Source: Bacteroidales bacterium
GTDB taxonomy: Bacteria; Bacteroidota; Bacteroidia; Bacteroidales; UBA3663
Assembly: GCA_004557315.1 (NCBI GenBank)
Contig: SFEH01000043.1
Span: forward strand, 1-15,154
Length of the DNA stretch: 15,154 nt
Direction of reading: 5' to 3'
Part shown: positions 1-6,976 of the stretch, in pieces
Position numbering within the stretch: position 1 is the stretch's first letter
Layout: each line of letters starts with the position of its first letter
Notes under the pieces: generated by a model
What the model was told of the DNA's origin: nothing
The model's database searches: none
What the model saw: the letters and a program-made list of their open reading frames with translations, nothing else
Position numbers and translations under genes: made by a program

Positions 1-258
1 GAAATCACGCCTTGTGGCGGCGTCACAACCACTCATGTCCAGGACTTTGACCGAGCTGATATGTCGTGCGATATCCATCTCCCCCGTGTTTCCACCCTTG
101 CCTGCGAATGCCATGCCTAACTTCATCAAGGTTTTCGGGACATGTACGTAATCTGCGTTTGGCTTGTCCTTGAAATCGGTGAAGATGCTTGCTGTTGAGC
201 TTCCACAGCCTGACAGGAACGATGCTATGACTAATAGTGTGATAATTATTTGCTTCAT
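1..258 (-). CDS. DUF4252-type lipoprotein, 3' part outside the window
   Basis: Reading from an ATG at 258 towards position 1 gives 86 residues without a stop, and the frame runs off the window edge. The N-terminus is a lipoprotein signal: MKQIIITLLVIASFLSGCG, with lipobox LSGC and the modified cysteine at residue 18. The mature part includes YVHVPKTLMKLG and ISSVKVLDMSGC, which fits the start of the DUF4252 family (small Bacteroidetes lipoproteins, function unknown, often near ECF sigma-factor operons); this assignment is from memory of the family pattern. The product would be membrane-anchored in the envelope. No clear Shine-Dalgarno site precedes the ATG. A weak promoter may lie upstream (TTTTG complement near 357-361 and a TATATATAG stretch near 332-340). 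It is separated from gene C by a terminator, so it is probably a separate unit. Confidence 0.8.
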   Translation of the reverse strand, partial: MKQIIITLLVIASFLSGCGSSTASIFTDFKDKPNADYVHVPKTLMKLGMAFAGKGGNTGEMDIARHISSVKVLDMSGCDAATRRDF

Positions 259-868
259 TTTCTTGCCCTTTCTGTTTCGGTTTGTTTGTCTATTTTTGTA
301 TTATCTGTTTTGTCAGCTTCCGGATCGCTTCTATATATACAGACGTACAATACAGGCAAAACATTACACGGAGAGAGGCTTTTTTTTCATGTTTCCCCCT
401 ATTGATACTCCATATTATCCTTTCACACACCCGTCGAAAAGGAAAGAGCTTAGCATGAGGGAGGACGCTGTCATTATTCGCTTATCGGCATATTTGATCT
501 TTTATTGGGGCGTATTACTGTGCCGGTAAAAACAATCTTGGAAGATTTCATAGATTTGCCGGACAGCCTATTGGATTAACAATTGCCCAACAAGCCCCTC
601 AGGGCTGTGGACACGATTCTTTTCCACGTTAATTGCTATTGTCCTATACTTTATTGCAGACAATAATGTCGGACAGCTACGTTTCTTTTTTTTCAGAAGA
701 TGGCTTGTCCTTTAGAAAAGCCAACCATTACACGGTGTTGAGAATATTTACCGGTCAGTAATAATTGGGGAGGGTGAGCCTTGGCACATATAACCATAAA
801 GAAAATAAGAGGAGAGTGAAAAGGGCTTCAGAAGTATTGGCTCCACCTTTCATTTCGGACAGCAATGG
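259..868. other. Gene-poor region between gene C terminator and DUF4252 gene
   Basis: I see no credible gene in these 610 bases. Open frames here have poor composition and overlap either the lipoprotein gene (plus strand, up to 529) or the gene C terminator (minus strand, 755-961), so I treat them as chance. Small inverted repeats occur at 593-606 (AGCCC/GGGCT, 4-base loop) and 701-723 (TGGCTT/AAGCCA, 11-base loop), but neither has a T-tract on the appropriate side. An isolated exact TAnnTTTG match on the plus strand at 551-558 lacks a partner -33 box and a gene. The stretch presumably holds the promoter of the DUF4252 gene near its left end. Confidence 0.5.
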
Positions 869-904
869 TAAAAAATAAAGGCAGGTAGAAGTCTCTACCT
901 GCCT
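869..904 (-). terminator. Intrinsic terminator of the A-B-C gene cluster
   Basis: On the minus strand, a perfect 11-bp stem (AGGCAGGTAGA at 904-894 pairing with TCTACCTGCCT at 889-879) closes a GACT tetraloop and is followed directly by TTATTTTTT. It lies 86 bases past the gene C stop codon. This is the only strong U-tailed hairpin downstream of the three large genes, so it probably ends the whole transcript. The opposite strand lacks a T-run after the stem, so it works one way only. Confidence 0.93.
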
Positions 905-990
905 GATATGTAAGAACTCTCTGACCATGGGGAGGACCTTACATGTTCTTGGGGATATCATTAATGCCTGCCCCTCGGCGTGTGTGCCGT

Positions 991-3609
991 TTATTTGATG
1001 GCATATTTCTTTCCGTTCACGATAACTATGCCCTTGGCGTTCTGCATACGGCGGCCGTATATGTCGTACATCTCTGCCTGCGAGCCGTTGTCGCTCGTGA
1101 TGCCGTTTATGCCAGACGTTATCTTCTCCTGCTCGGCAGCGGCCTTGCGGTCAAGCTCAGCTATGAGAGCCTCTATGTCCTTGATTTCGTCTCTCAGCTT
1201 TCCAGCATTCTCTATCGAGCAACCCTCGCTGTGTGAATACTCAATATCGTTATAGACGTAATAGATGCGGTCCTGAATGCTTCTTGCATCATCTGCGACG
1301 ATGTCCTGAACCTTCTGGTCATATCCCTTAATCTTCTCCTTCACCGCGTCGAGCTTCTGCTGTGTGCTGTTGATAAGTTCAATGTCGAGCCAGTACTGCG
1401 CCTCGTTAGCCTCGAATGCCTTGTTAGCCTCGTCTATCTCTGCTGCTAGCTTTTCTATGTCGGCCCTTACAGCAGCGATGTTGCCTGCCAGCTTCTCAGC
1501 GTCAGCGACAGCCGTTCCAGCTTCGTATGACGCGTCTGCCTGTCGGCTCAGATTATTGATGCCATCCTGCAAACCGGCCAGAGCTGGGGCATATTTCCTC
1601 TTTATCTTCCCGTTCATTTTGCCGACAGTGTCATACAGCTCATCGAGCTGTGCCTGTGTCTCGGCTATTGCGTTGAGGTCGGCTATGTGCTGAAGCTCGT
1701 TAGCCTTCTGTGCCTCTGCAGCCTCATACTCCCTCTGCATCCCGGCGGCTTTCTGAGCGAGAGCCTCTATCTGTGCCTCGGTGTCGGTGACAGCGTTTGC
1801 GAGCTTCTCAGCGTCAGCCACAGCTGTGCCAGCCTTGTATGACTCCTCGGCAGCAGTCTTCAGCGAATTGATGGCGTCGTCAGCAACCTTTATGTCCTCC
1901 TCTACGTCCTTCTGTACGCTCTCGTCGTATGTGGAGATGACAGTCTTAACCTCGGCCAGCTTCTTCTCTGCCTCAGCTATACGGGCGAGGTCAGCAGTGT
2001 GCTGTGCCTCGTTGGCCTTCCTCTCCTCGTCATTCTCCCATGCCTCTTGTGCCTCAGCGGCTTTCTGTGCGAGAACCTCTATCTGTGCCTTGGTGTCGGC
2101 GATAGCGTTTGCGAGCTTCTCAGCGTCAGCCACGGCCGTGCCAGCCTTGTACGACTCCTCGGCAGCAGCCTTCAGCGAGGCGATGGCGTCGTCAGCAGCC
2201 TTTATGTCGTCCTCTACGTCCTTCTGTACGCTCTCGTCGTATGTGGAGATGACAGTCTTCACCTCGGCCAGCTTCTTCTCTGCCTCAGCTATTGCATTGA
2301 GATCAGCAGTGTGCTGTGCCTCGTTAGCCTTCTGTGCCTCAGCAGCCTCGTAGGCAGCCTGAGCCTCAGCGGCTTTACTCTTCAGCGCTACGATGAGTGA
2401 CTTGGTTTCTGCTATGGCCGCCGCTCTTGTCTCGCTGTTTGCCTGGACGTCACCGTTAGCTGCGTCGATAGCGAGAGTCTCGTCGATAGCAGCAATCTTC
2501 ACGTTTATGGCCTCGATGTCAGTCTGCAACTCTTTCTGTACGCTCTCAGCATATCCCTTGATGATGTTCAGAACGTCATCAAATGATTTCTTCAGCTCGC
2601 TTATCTGGCTGTCAGCGTCAGCCTTTGCGGCTACGTCAGGGTTAGTCACAGTCACGGTGAAGTCAGCTGGATTGAACACGTTTGAGCTGTTCTGTACAAA
2701 CTCCATGTTTGACACCTTGACATCAGAATTCGCGCTGAGTCCATTGTCGGCCTTAACCCTCACGGTGAAGAAGTCGCCTGTGTCAAGCTTTACAGGCATG
2801 TTTTTCGGATGATAGAGTATCATGCGTAGTGTCTTGCCGTCGTTCAGCAGGTTAGTCTCGGCGACATGTTTTTCTGTCAGACGCTCCTCGTTGAACACTA
2901 CATACTCTCCGTCAGTGTATGCCACGAACGACAGCCCCTCAGGCAGAGTGATGTCAGTCTGGAATGATACGATCTCCTTATTCTTCTCGAAAGCGAATGT
3001 GAGGTCGTGCTCCTTTGTCGGGGTGAGGGAGAACGGCTGGGCTGTAAGATTTATTATTGCAGCCTCGAATATCGAGTTGTGGACATCGGCAGCACAGCTG
3101 ACAGCGACTGAAGGCACAGCGCTGCTTGGGTCGTTGCCCTTAATCAGTCCCTCTATAAGCCTTATCTGTGAGTCCTCTGCGAGTTCGTCAGAGGCACTGA
3201 CTGTGAAGTACAATACTGCGCCGCTTGTGTTGGCGAGGTTTTCACCGTTTGACGAGTACAGTGAGAACTTCACCTGATTAGGCTGAAGGCTCTTGTTCTC
3301 TAATGATGAGGCCGAAGCTACGGAGAATTTCTTCGAGCAGCGCTCGGCATCCTTAGTCACATAATCATTGTCCTCGGTAGGCACGATGGTCAGTCCGGCA
3401 GGGAGGTCTATTATACCCTCGAAAGCCGACCCGCACTCCACGTCGCTCGTCACATCTATCGATACGGTATGTGTCTCGCCCGGAGCTATGGAGAAGCCTG
3501 CCATGGAGACAGTGATGTTGTCACCGTATGTGAGGACGGCTACAGTGAGCAGCATGAGAATACTCATCAGACGCTTGCATGTCTGTATGCCTTGTGTTAT
3601 TGTTTTCAT
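991..3609 (-). CDS. Gene C: secreted stalk protein with paired N-terminal cohesin-like domains, no dockerin
   Basis: 872 aa. Residues 1-29 are a signal peptide (MKTITQGIQTCKRL, then a hydrophobic core ending LTYG) with no lipobox. Two cohesin-like beta domains follow, about 30-182 (IAPGETHTVSIDV, IIDLPAGL) and 183-325 (FQTDITLPEGLSFV, FFTVRVKA). Residues 324-831 are five Ala/Glu/Lys-rich helical units of 104, 104, 104, 98 and 98 residues. The protein then ends in a linker and the tail MYDIYGRRMQNAKGIVIV plus a lysine-rich end, a form common on Prevotella exported proteins. The start is fixed by conservation of the first 14 codons and the leader with gene B. Compared with B, the dockerin and C-terminal beta cassette are missing exactly after helical unit 5. 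It is the last gene before the terminator, 103 bases after gene B. Function unknown; a surface or secreted structural role is inferred. Confidence 0.93.
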   Translation of the reverse strand: MKTITQGIQTCKRLMSILMLLTVAVLTYGDNITVSMAGFSIAPGETHTVSIDVTSDVECGSAFEGIIDLPAGLTIVPTEDNDYVTKDAERCSKKFSVASASSLENKSLQPNQVKFSLYSSNGENLANTSGAVLYFTVSASDELAEDSQIRLIEGLIKGNDPSSAVPSVAVSCAADVHNSIFEAAIINLTAQPFSLTPTKEHDLTFAFEKNKEIVSFQTDITLPEGLSFVAYTDGEYVVFNEERLTEKHVAETNLLNDGKTLRMILYHPKNMPVKLDTGDFFTVRVKADNGLSANSDVKVSNMEFVQNSSNVFNPADFTVTVTNPDVAAKADADSQISELKKSFDDVLNIIKGYAESVQKELQTDIEAINVKIAAIDETLAIDAANGDVQANSETRAAAIAETKSLIVALKSKAAEAQAAYEAAEAQKANEAQHTADLNAIAEAEKKLAEVKTVISTYDESVQKDVEDDIKAADDAIASLKAAAEESYKAGTAVADAEKLANAIADTKAQIEVLAQKAAEAQEAWENDEERKANEAQHTADLARIAEAEKKLAEVKTVISTYDESVQKDVEEDIKVADDAINSLKTAAEESYKAGTAVADAEKLANAVTDTEAQIEALAQKAAGMQREYEAAEAQKANELQHIADLNAIAETQAQLDELYDTVGKMNGKIKRKYAPALAGLQDGINNLSRQADASYEAGTAVADAEKLAGNIAAVRADIEKLAAEIDEANKAFEANEAQYWLDIELINSTQQKLDAVKEKIKGYDQKVQDIVADDARSIQDRIYYVYNDIEYSHSEGCSIENAGKLRDEIKDIEALIAELDRKAAAEQEKITSGINGITSDNGSQAEMYDIYGRRMQNAKGIVIVNGKKYAIK
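1117..2640 (-). repeat. Five tandem helical units in gene C (104/104/104/98/98 aa)
   Basis: Anchor residues ANE(A/L)Q start units at residues 428, 532, 636 and 734; unit 1 begins near 324 by alignment to gene B. The spacing is therefore 104, 104 and 98. The three 104-residue units carry six extra residues in the linker helix (for example EAQK inserted before ANEAQ). Each unit has two likely helix breaks, near the DESVQ motif and near the YKAGTAV motif. Units 2 and 3 are close to identical at the DNA level over the DESVQ to ANEAQ part. Confidence 0.88.
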
Positions 3610-3638
3610 TTTTCTGTTGTTTTTGTTACTTTTGACTA

Positions 3639-3670
3639 ATGGTCAGAGGGAATCTCTCCCCTCCGACCAT
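3639..3670 (-). promoter_or_regulatory. Intergenic RNA hairpin between genes B and C
   Basis: In minus-strand RNA, AUGGUCGGAGGGGA (3670-3657) pairs with UUCCCUCUGACCAU (3652-3639) over 14 positions, including two G-U pairs, with a GAGA tetraloop of the GNRA class. It begins 42 bases after the gene B stop and ends 29 bases before the gene C ATG. There is no U-tract after it (the next bases are UAGUCAAAAG), so it is unlikely to be an intrinsic terminator. It matches the hairpin between genes A and B in place and sequence. Likely roles are mRNA processing, 3'-end protection or translational control of gene C; which one is not visible. Confidence 0.8.
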
Positions 3671-3712
3671 GATCATTATGACCTACTTTTCAGCGGTATA
3701 TATCCTTACATC

Positions 3713-6700
3713 TTACTTGACGAGAACCTTCTTCACACGTCCGGCAGCGTCACGTACGATGTTGATACCCTTCCTCATCGTCTGTCTCTTGATACCGTTA
3801 GTGTCGAATACAGAAGCCTCGCCCATACTCTCAGTGTCAACGGCGTTGATGCCTGTGACGATAGTGAAGTTGCCGTTCACGGCGGCGAGTTCACGGCCTT
3901 CGCCTCTTGATGTGGCTGCCATGATGTTGTCGATAGATACGATGCCGTCGCCATTGCCAGCGAGCTTGATGCTGAGCAGACTTGTCTCTCTATCAAGTAT
4001 CGCAGAATTGTCTGTGGTGTACATCAGGATGCGGCAGACACCATTCTCCAGCATGTTTCTCCCGATAACCACCTTCTCTGATGTTCCGGCAAATGTCACA
4101 TCGTCCATGCTGATACCCTCAGGCATAGTTATGTCCATCTGAATAGCAGCGTATGGCATATTGCTGTTGAGGGCTATGTCCATGCGTCCGGCCTCAACCA
4201 GCATTGTCAGAGAGCCGCTCTCCATTCCGGCAAGAGTAGCGTCTTTCGCGTTTGTGGTAGCTGGGCCGTCAGGATTTCCATAGACAATGACATTGTTGAG
4301 CATAACGAGGTCAACAACAGAGTATTTGCCATCTGCGTTGAGGTCGGCAGCCTGCTGCTGCTTCTCTGTCATTTCTTCAGCGTCGCTCTTGCCGAGGATA
4401 AGGTCGCGTATGATGGCGAGGTCGTTGATATCCACCTTGCCTGTCTCGTCGATATCTCCCCTCAGGTAAGCCTTCTCCTGCTCGAATGCGGCCTTTGTGT
4501 CGAGAGCTGTTATCTGCGCCTCGATAGCCATGATCTGTGCCTTCAGCACTTCAGCGTCAGCGACAGATGTTCCCTCGGTGTAAGACTTCTCTGCTGCGGC
4601 GCTTGCCTCGTCTATGAGCTTCTGTATGCGGGCTATATCCTCAGCTACAAGTTCCCGTACGCTCTCTTCGTAGCCGCTTATCTTGTCTTTCACTGCGTCA
4701 AACTTGGCCTGTACGTCCTGGATAGAAGCGAGGTCAGCTGTGTGCTGCGCCTCGTTAGCGTCGTATGCCGCCAGTGCTTCTGTAGCTTTCTTTTTCAGAG
4801 CCTCAATCTGTGCCTTTGCGGCTTCGATGTCGTCAGCGAGTTTCTCAGCGTCAGCGACAGATGTTCCTGCGGCGTATGACGCCTCAGCATCGGTGGTGAG
4901 TGCTTCAACAGCAGTCTCTGCTGCTGTGATGTCCTCAGCGACGAGTGTCTGCACGCTCTCTGCCATCTCAGCAATCTCTGTCTTTGCAGCCTCGAGAGCT
5001 TTCTTTACCTCGTCGATTGCAGCGAGGTCTGCAGTGTGCTGCTTCTCGTTAGCGTCATCAGCTGCCTGTGCTTCTGTAGCCTTCTGTTTCAGAGCCTCAA
5101 TCTGTGCCTTTGCGGCTTCGATGTCGGCAGCGAGTTTCTCAGCGTCAGCGACAGATGTTCCTGCGGCGTATGACGCCTCAGCGGAGGTGGTGAGTGCTTC
5201 AACAGCAGTCTCTGCTGCTGTGATGTCCTCAGCGACGAGTGTCTGCACGCTCTCTGCCATCTCAGCAATTTCTGTCTTTGCAGTCTCGAGAGCTTTCTGC
5301 ACCTCGTCGATTGCCTCGAGGTCGGCAGCGTGCTGCTTCTCGTTAGCTTCGTAAGCCGCCTGTGCTTCGGTAGCTTTCTGTTTCAGAGCCTCAATCTGTT
5401 CCTTTGCGGCTTCGATGTCGGCAGCGAGTTTCTCAGCGTCAGCGACAGATGTTTCTGCGGTGTATGATGCCTCAGCAGCGTTGGTGAGTGCTGCAACTGC
5501 TGTCTCTGCTGCTTTGATGTCCTCAGCGACGAGTGTCTGCACGCTCTCGGCTAACTCCGCAATCTCAGCCTTCGCGTTATCGAGGGCGGTCTGTACCTCA
5601 GCGATAGCGGTAAGGTCAGCTGTGTGCTGCGCCTCGTTAGCCTCGTAAGCGGCCTGATTGTCGGCAACCTTCTTCTTGAGGGCTTCTATCTGTGCGTTAA
5701 CGTCAGCAATAGAAGCGTTTCTTGTCTCAGCGTTTGTTGCAACGTCACCGTTTGCAACGTCATCAGCCAGAGTATTCTCTATTTCTGTCAGCTTTGTTGT
5801 TATCTCCTCTATGTTTGCCTGCACTTTTGCCTGCACGCTCTCGTCATAAGATGCGATAGCTGTCTTAGTCTCTTCGAATGATGATTTCACCTCATCTATC
5901 TTCTCGTCAGCCTCAGCCTTGGCAGCCACGTCTGGGTTAGAAACAGATATGCTGAAGTCGTTCTGGAATATCTGAGAGCCTGTGGCCTGGGCAAATTCTA
6001 TCCCAGAAACTGTAATAGCAGACAATGCGCCAAGGCCCTCACCAGCCTTAACTCTTACTGTGAAGAACTCACCCTCGTCAAGCTGGATAGGCTTGTTTGC
6101 AGAGGCAGAGAGAACTATGCGTAACGTTCTCTCGCCAACAAAATTTGTATAGTAGGTGTGTCTTGAAGAGAGACGTGAGTCGTCGAATACGACATAATCT
6201 CCATCCATGCTTACGAATTCCATTCCCTCTGGCAGTGTTATGTCTGCCTGGAAGGCTGTCACGTCCTTGTTCTTCTCAAAAGAGAAAACGAGATTATGCT
6301 CTTTGCTTGGCGTTAGGCTGAAGTCAGCAGCCGACAGTCGCATCACTGTTGCAATGTATGACGAATTGTGTACATTTGCCTCACAGCTTGTATTCAGTGT
6401 TACAGAGTTTGCATCATCGCGGATTTGTCCGTTGAGCAATCTTATCTTCGAGTCCTCTGCTAGTTCTGTACTGGCCTCTACAATGAATGTCAATACTGCG
6501 CCTTCTGTGCCTTTCAGACTTTGCTTGTTGCCTGAATATATTGAGAATTTTATCTGGTTGTCAGACAGATCTCCATTCTGTTCTGATGTGGCATACTCAA
6601 AAGCGAAATTCCTGTCACAACGTACCGCATTCTTTGCGAGGTATTCATCCTCTTCGTCTTTTACAAACATGAGTCCGGTAGGAAGGTCAATTATTCCACC

Positions 6701-6889
6701 CATAGCAGAGCCGCAGGCTACATCATTTGTGACATTTATAGACACGGTATGTCTCTCACCTGGAGCTATTGAGAAATCGTCCATCGACACAGTGACGTTA
6801 TCACCATACGTGAGGACAGCGACAGCGAGCAGCGAGATAAGACCTATCAGTCGCTTGCATGTTTGTATGCCTTGTGTTAATGTTTTCAT
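3713..6889 (-). CDS. Gene B: secreted stalk protein with N-terminal cohesin-like pair and C-terminal dockerin-like domain
   Basis: 1058 aa. Signal peptide 1-29 (MKTLTQGIQTCKRL, core, LTYG). Cohesin-like beta domains lie at about 30-178 and 179-318 (FQADITLPEGMEFV, FFTVRVKA). Five exact 98-residue helical units fill 319-808. A dockerin-like domain follows at 809-875: loop 1 DIDETGKVDIND and loop 2 DLNADGKYSVVD, each with acidic or polar residues at calcium-ligand positions 1, 3, 5, 9 and 12. Next is a third cohesin-like domain, about 890-1012 (YAAIQMDITMPEGI), and a tail ending VKKVLVK. Cys59, Cys91 and Cys169 in the first domain are conserved in gene C (59, 91, 172). The final 250 residues closely match the end of gene A, and the first 320 match gene C, so B joins the two types. 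It starts 87 bases after gene A with no terminator between. Calcium binding and partner binding are inferred. Confidence 0.94.
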   Translation of the reverse strand: MKTLTQGIQTCKRLIGLISLLAVAVLTYGDNVTVSMDDFSIAPGERHTVSINVTNDVACGSAMGGIIDLPTGLMFVKDEEDEYLAKNAVRCDRNFAFEYATSEQNGDLSDNQIKFSIYSGNKQSLKGTEGAVLTFIVEASTELAEDSKIRLLNGQIRDDANSVTLNTSCEANVHNSSYIATVMRLSAADFSLTPSKEHNLVFSFEKNKDVTAFQADITLPEGMEFVSMDGDYVVFDDSRLSSRHTYYTNFVGERTLRIVLSASANKPIQLDEGEFFTVRVKAGEGLGALSAITVSGIEFAQATGSQIFQNDFSISVSNPDVAAKAEADEKIDEVKSSFEETKTAIASYDESVQAKVQANIEEITTKLTEIENTLADDVANGDVATNAETRNASIADVNAQIEALKKKVADNQAAYEANEAQHTADLTAIAEVQTALDNAKAEIAELAESVQTLVAEDIKAAETAVAALTNAAEASYTAETSVADAEKLAADIEAAKEQIEALKQKATEAQAAYEANEKQHAADLEAIDEVQKALETAKTEIAEMAESVQTLVAEDITAAETAVEALTTSAEASYAAGTSVADAEKLAADIEAAKAQIEALKQKATEAQAADDANEKQHTADLAAIDEVKKALEAAKTEIAEMAESVQTLVAEDITAAETAVEALTTDAEASYAAGTSVADAEKLADDIEAAKAQIEALKKKATEALAAYDANEAQHTADLASIQDVQAKFDAVKDKISGYEESVRELVAEDIARIQKLIDEASAAAEKSYTEGTSVADAEVLKAQIMAIEAQITALDTKAAFEQEKAYLRGDIDETGKVDINDLAIIRDLILGKSDAEEMTEKQQQAADLNADGKYSVVDLVMLNNVIVYGNPDGPATTNAKDATLAGMESGSLTMLVEAGRMDIALNSNMPYAAIQMDITMPEGISMDDVTFAGTSEKVVIGRNMLENGVCRILMYTTDNSAILDRETSLLSIKLAGNGDGIVSIDNIMAATSRGEGRELAAVNGNFTIVTGINAVDTESMGEASVFDTNGIKRQTMRKGINIVRDAAGRVKKVLVK
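4466..5935 (-). repeat. Five exact 294-bp (98-aa) tandem units in gene B
   Basis: The SV of the ESV(Q/R) motif falls at residues 351, 449, 547, 645 and 743, and ANE(A/K)QH starts units at 417, 515, 613 and 711: the period is exactly 98 each time. Units therefore span 319-416, 417-514, 515-612, 613-710 and 711-808, the last ending exactly at the dockerin-like domain. Units 3 and 4 are close to identical in DNA over about 200 bases, pointing to recent duplication or gene conversion. Two helix breaks per unit (ESVQ and SYxAGTSV) fit a three-helix bundle with a continuous linker helix, as in spectrin-type repeats, although no sequence homology to spectrin is claimed. Confidence 0.93.
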
Positions 6890-6919
6890 TATTCTGTTGT
6901 TTTTGTTATTTTTTGACTA

Positions 6920-6950
6920 ATGGTCAGAGGGAGTGCCTCCCTCCGACCAT
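6920..6950 (-). promoter_or_regulatory. Intergenic RNA hairpin between genes A and B
   Basis: In minus-strand RNA, AUGGUCGGAGGGAG (6950-6937) pairs with CUCCCUCUGACCAU (6933-6920): 14 pairs with one G-U and a GCA loop. On the plus strand the G-U becomes an A-C mismatch, so the minus-strand RNA is the one that folds best. It lies 26 bases after the gene A stop and 30 bases before the gene B ATG, and is followed by UAGUCAAAAAAUAACAAAAA, not a U-tract. It is the partner of the hairpin at 3639-3670; positions 13 and 14 of the stem differ by paired changes. Confidence 0.82.
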
Positions 6951-6976
6951 GAACATATGACGTGTTTATAAGCGGA

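Noticed and set aside
164..529. Plus-strand open frame of 121 codons
   Set aside because: It overlaps the DUF4252 lipoprotein start on the opposite strand, has a phenylalanine- and tyrosine-rich composition from T-rich DNA, and shows no family pattern.
551..558. TAGATTTG on the plus strand, an exact -7 box
   Set aside because: No -33 partner and no plus-strand gene downstream; eight-base motifs with two free positions occur by chance.
755..961. Minus-strand open frame of 68 codons after gene C
   Set aside because: It runs straight through the strong terminator at 869-904 and has no recognisable features.
1781..2353. Long plus-strand open frames opposite genes B and C (also 4683-5354 and 6207-6920)
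   Set aside because: They are mirror images of the Ala/Glu-rich repeats, giving Ser/Ala/Cys-rich translations; the minus-strand reading has signal peptides, domains and conserved starts.
1117..5935. Tandem repeats considered as a CRISPR array or minisatellite
   Set aside because: The units are in-frame coding repeats of 294-312 bp with no spacers.
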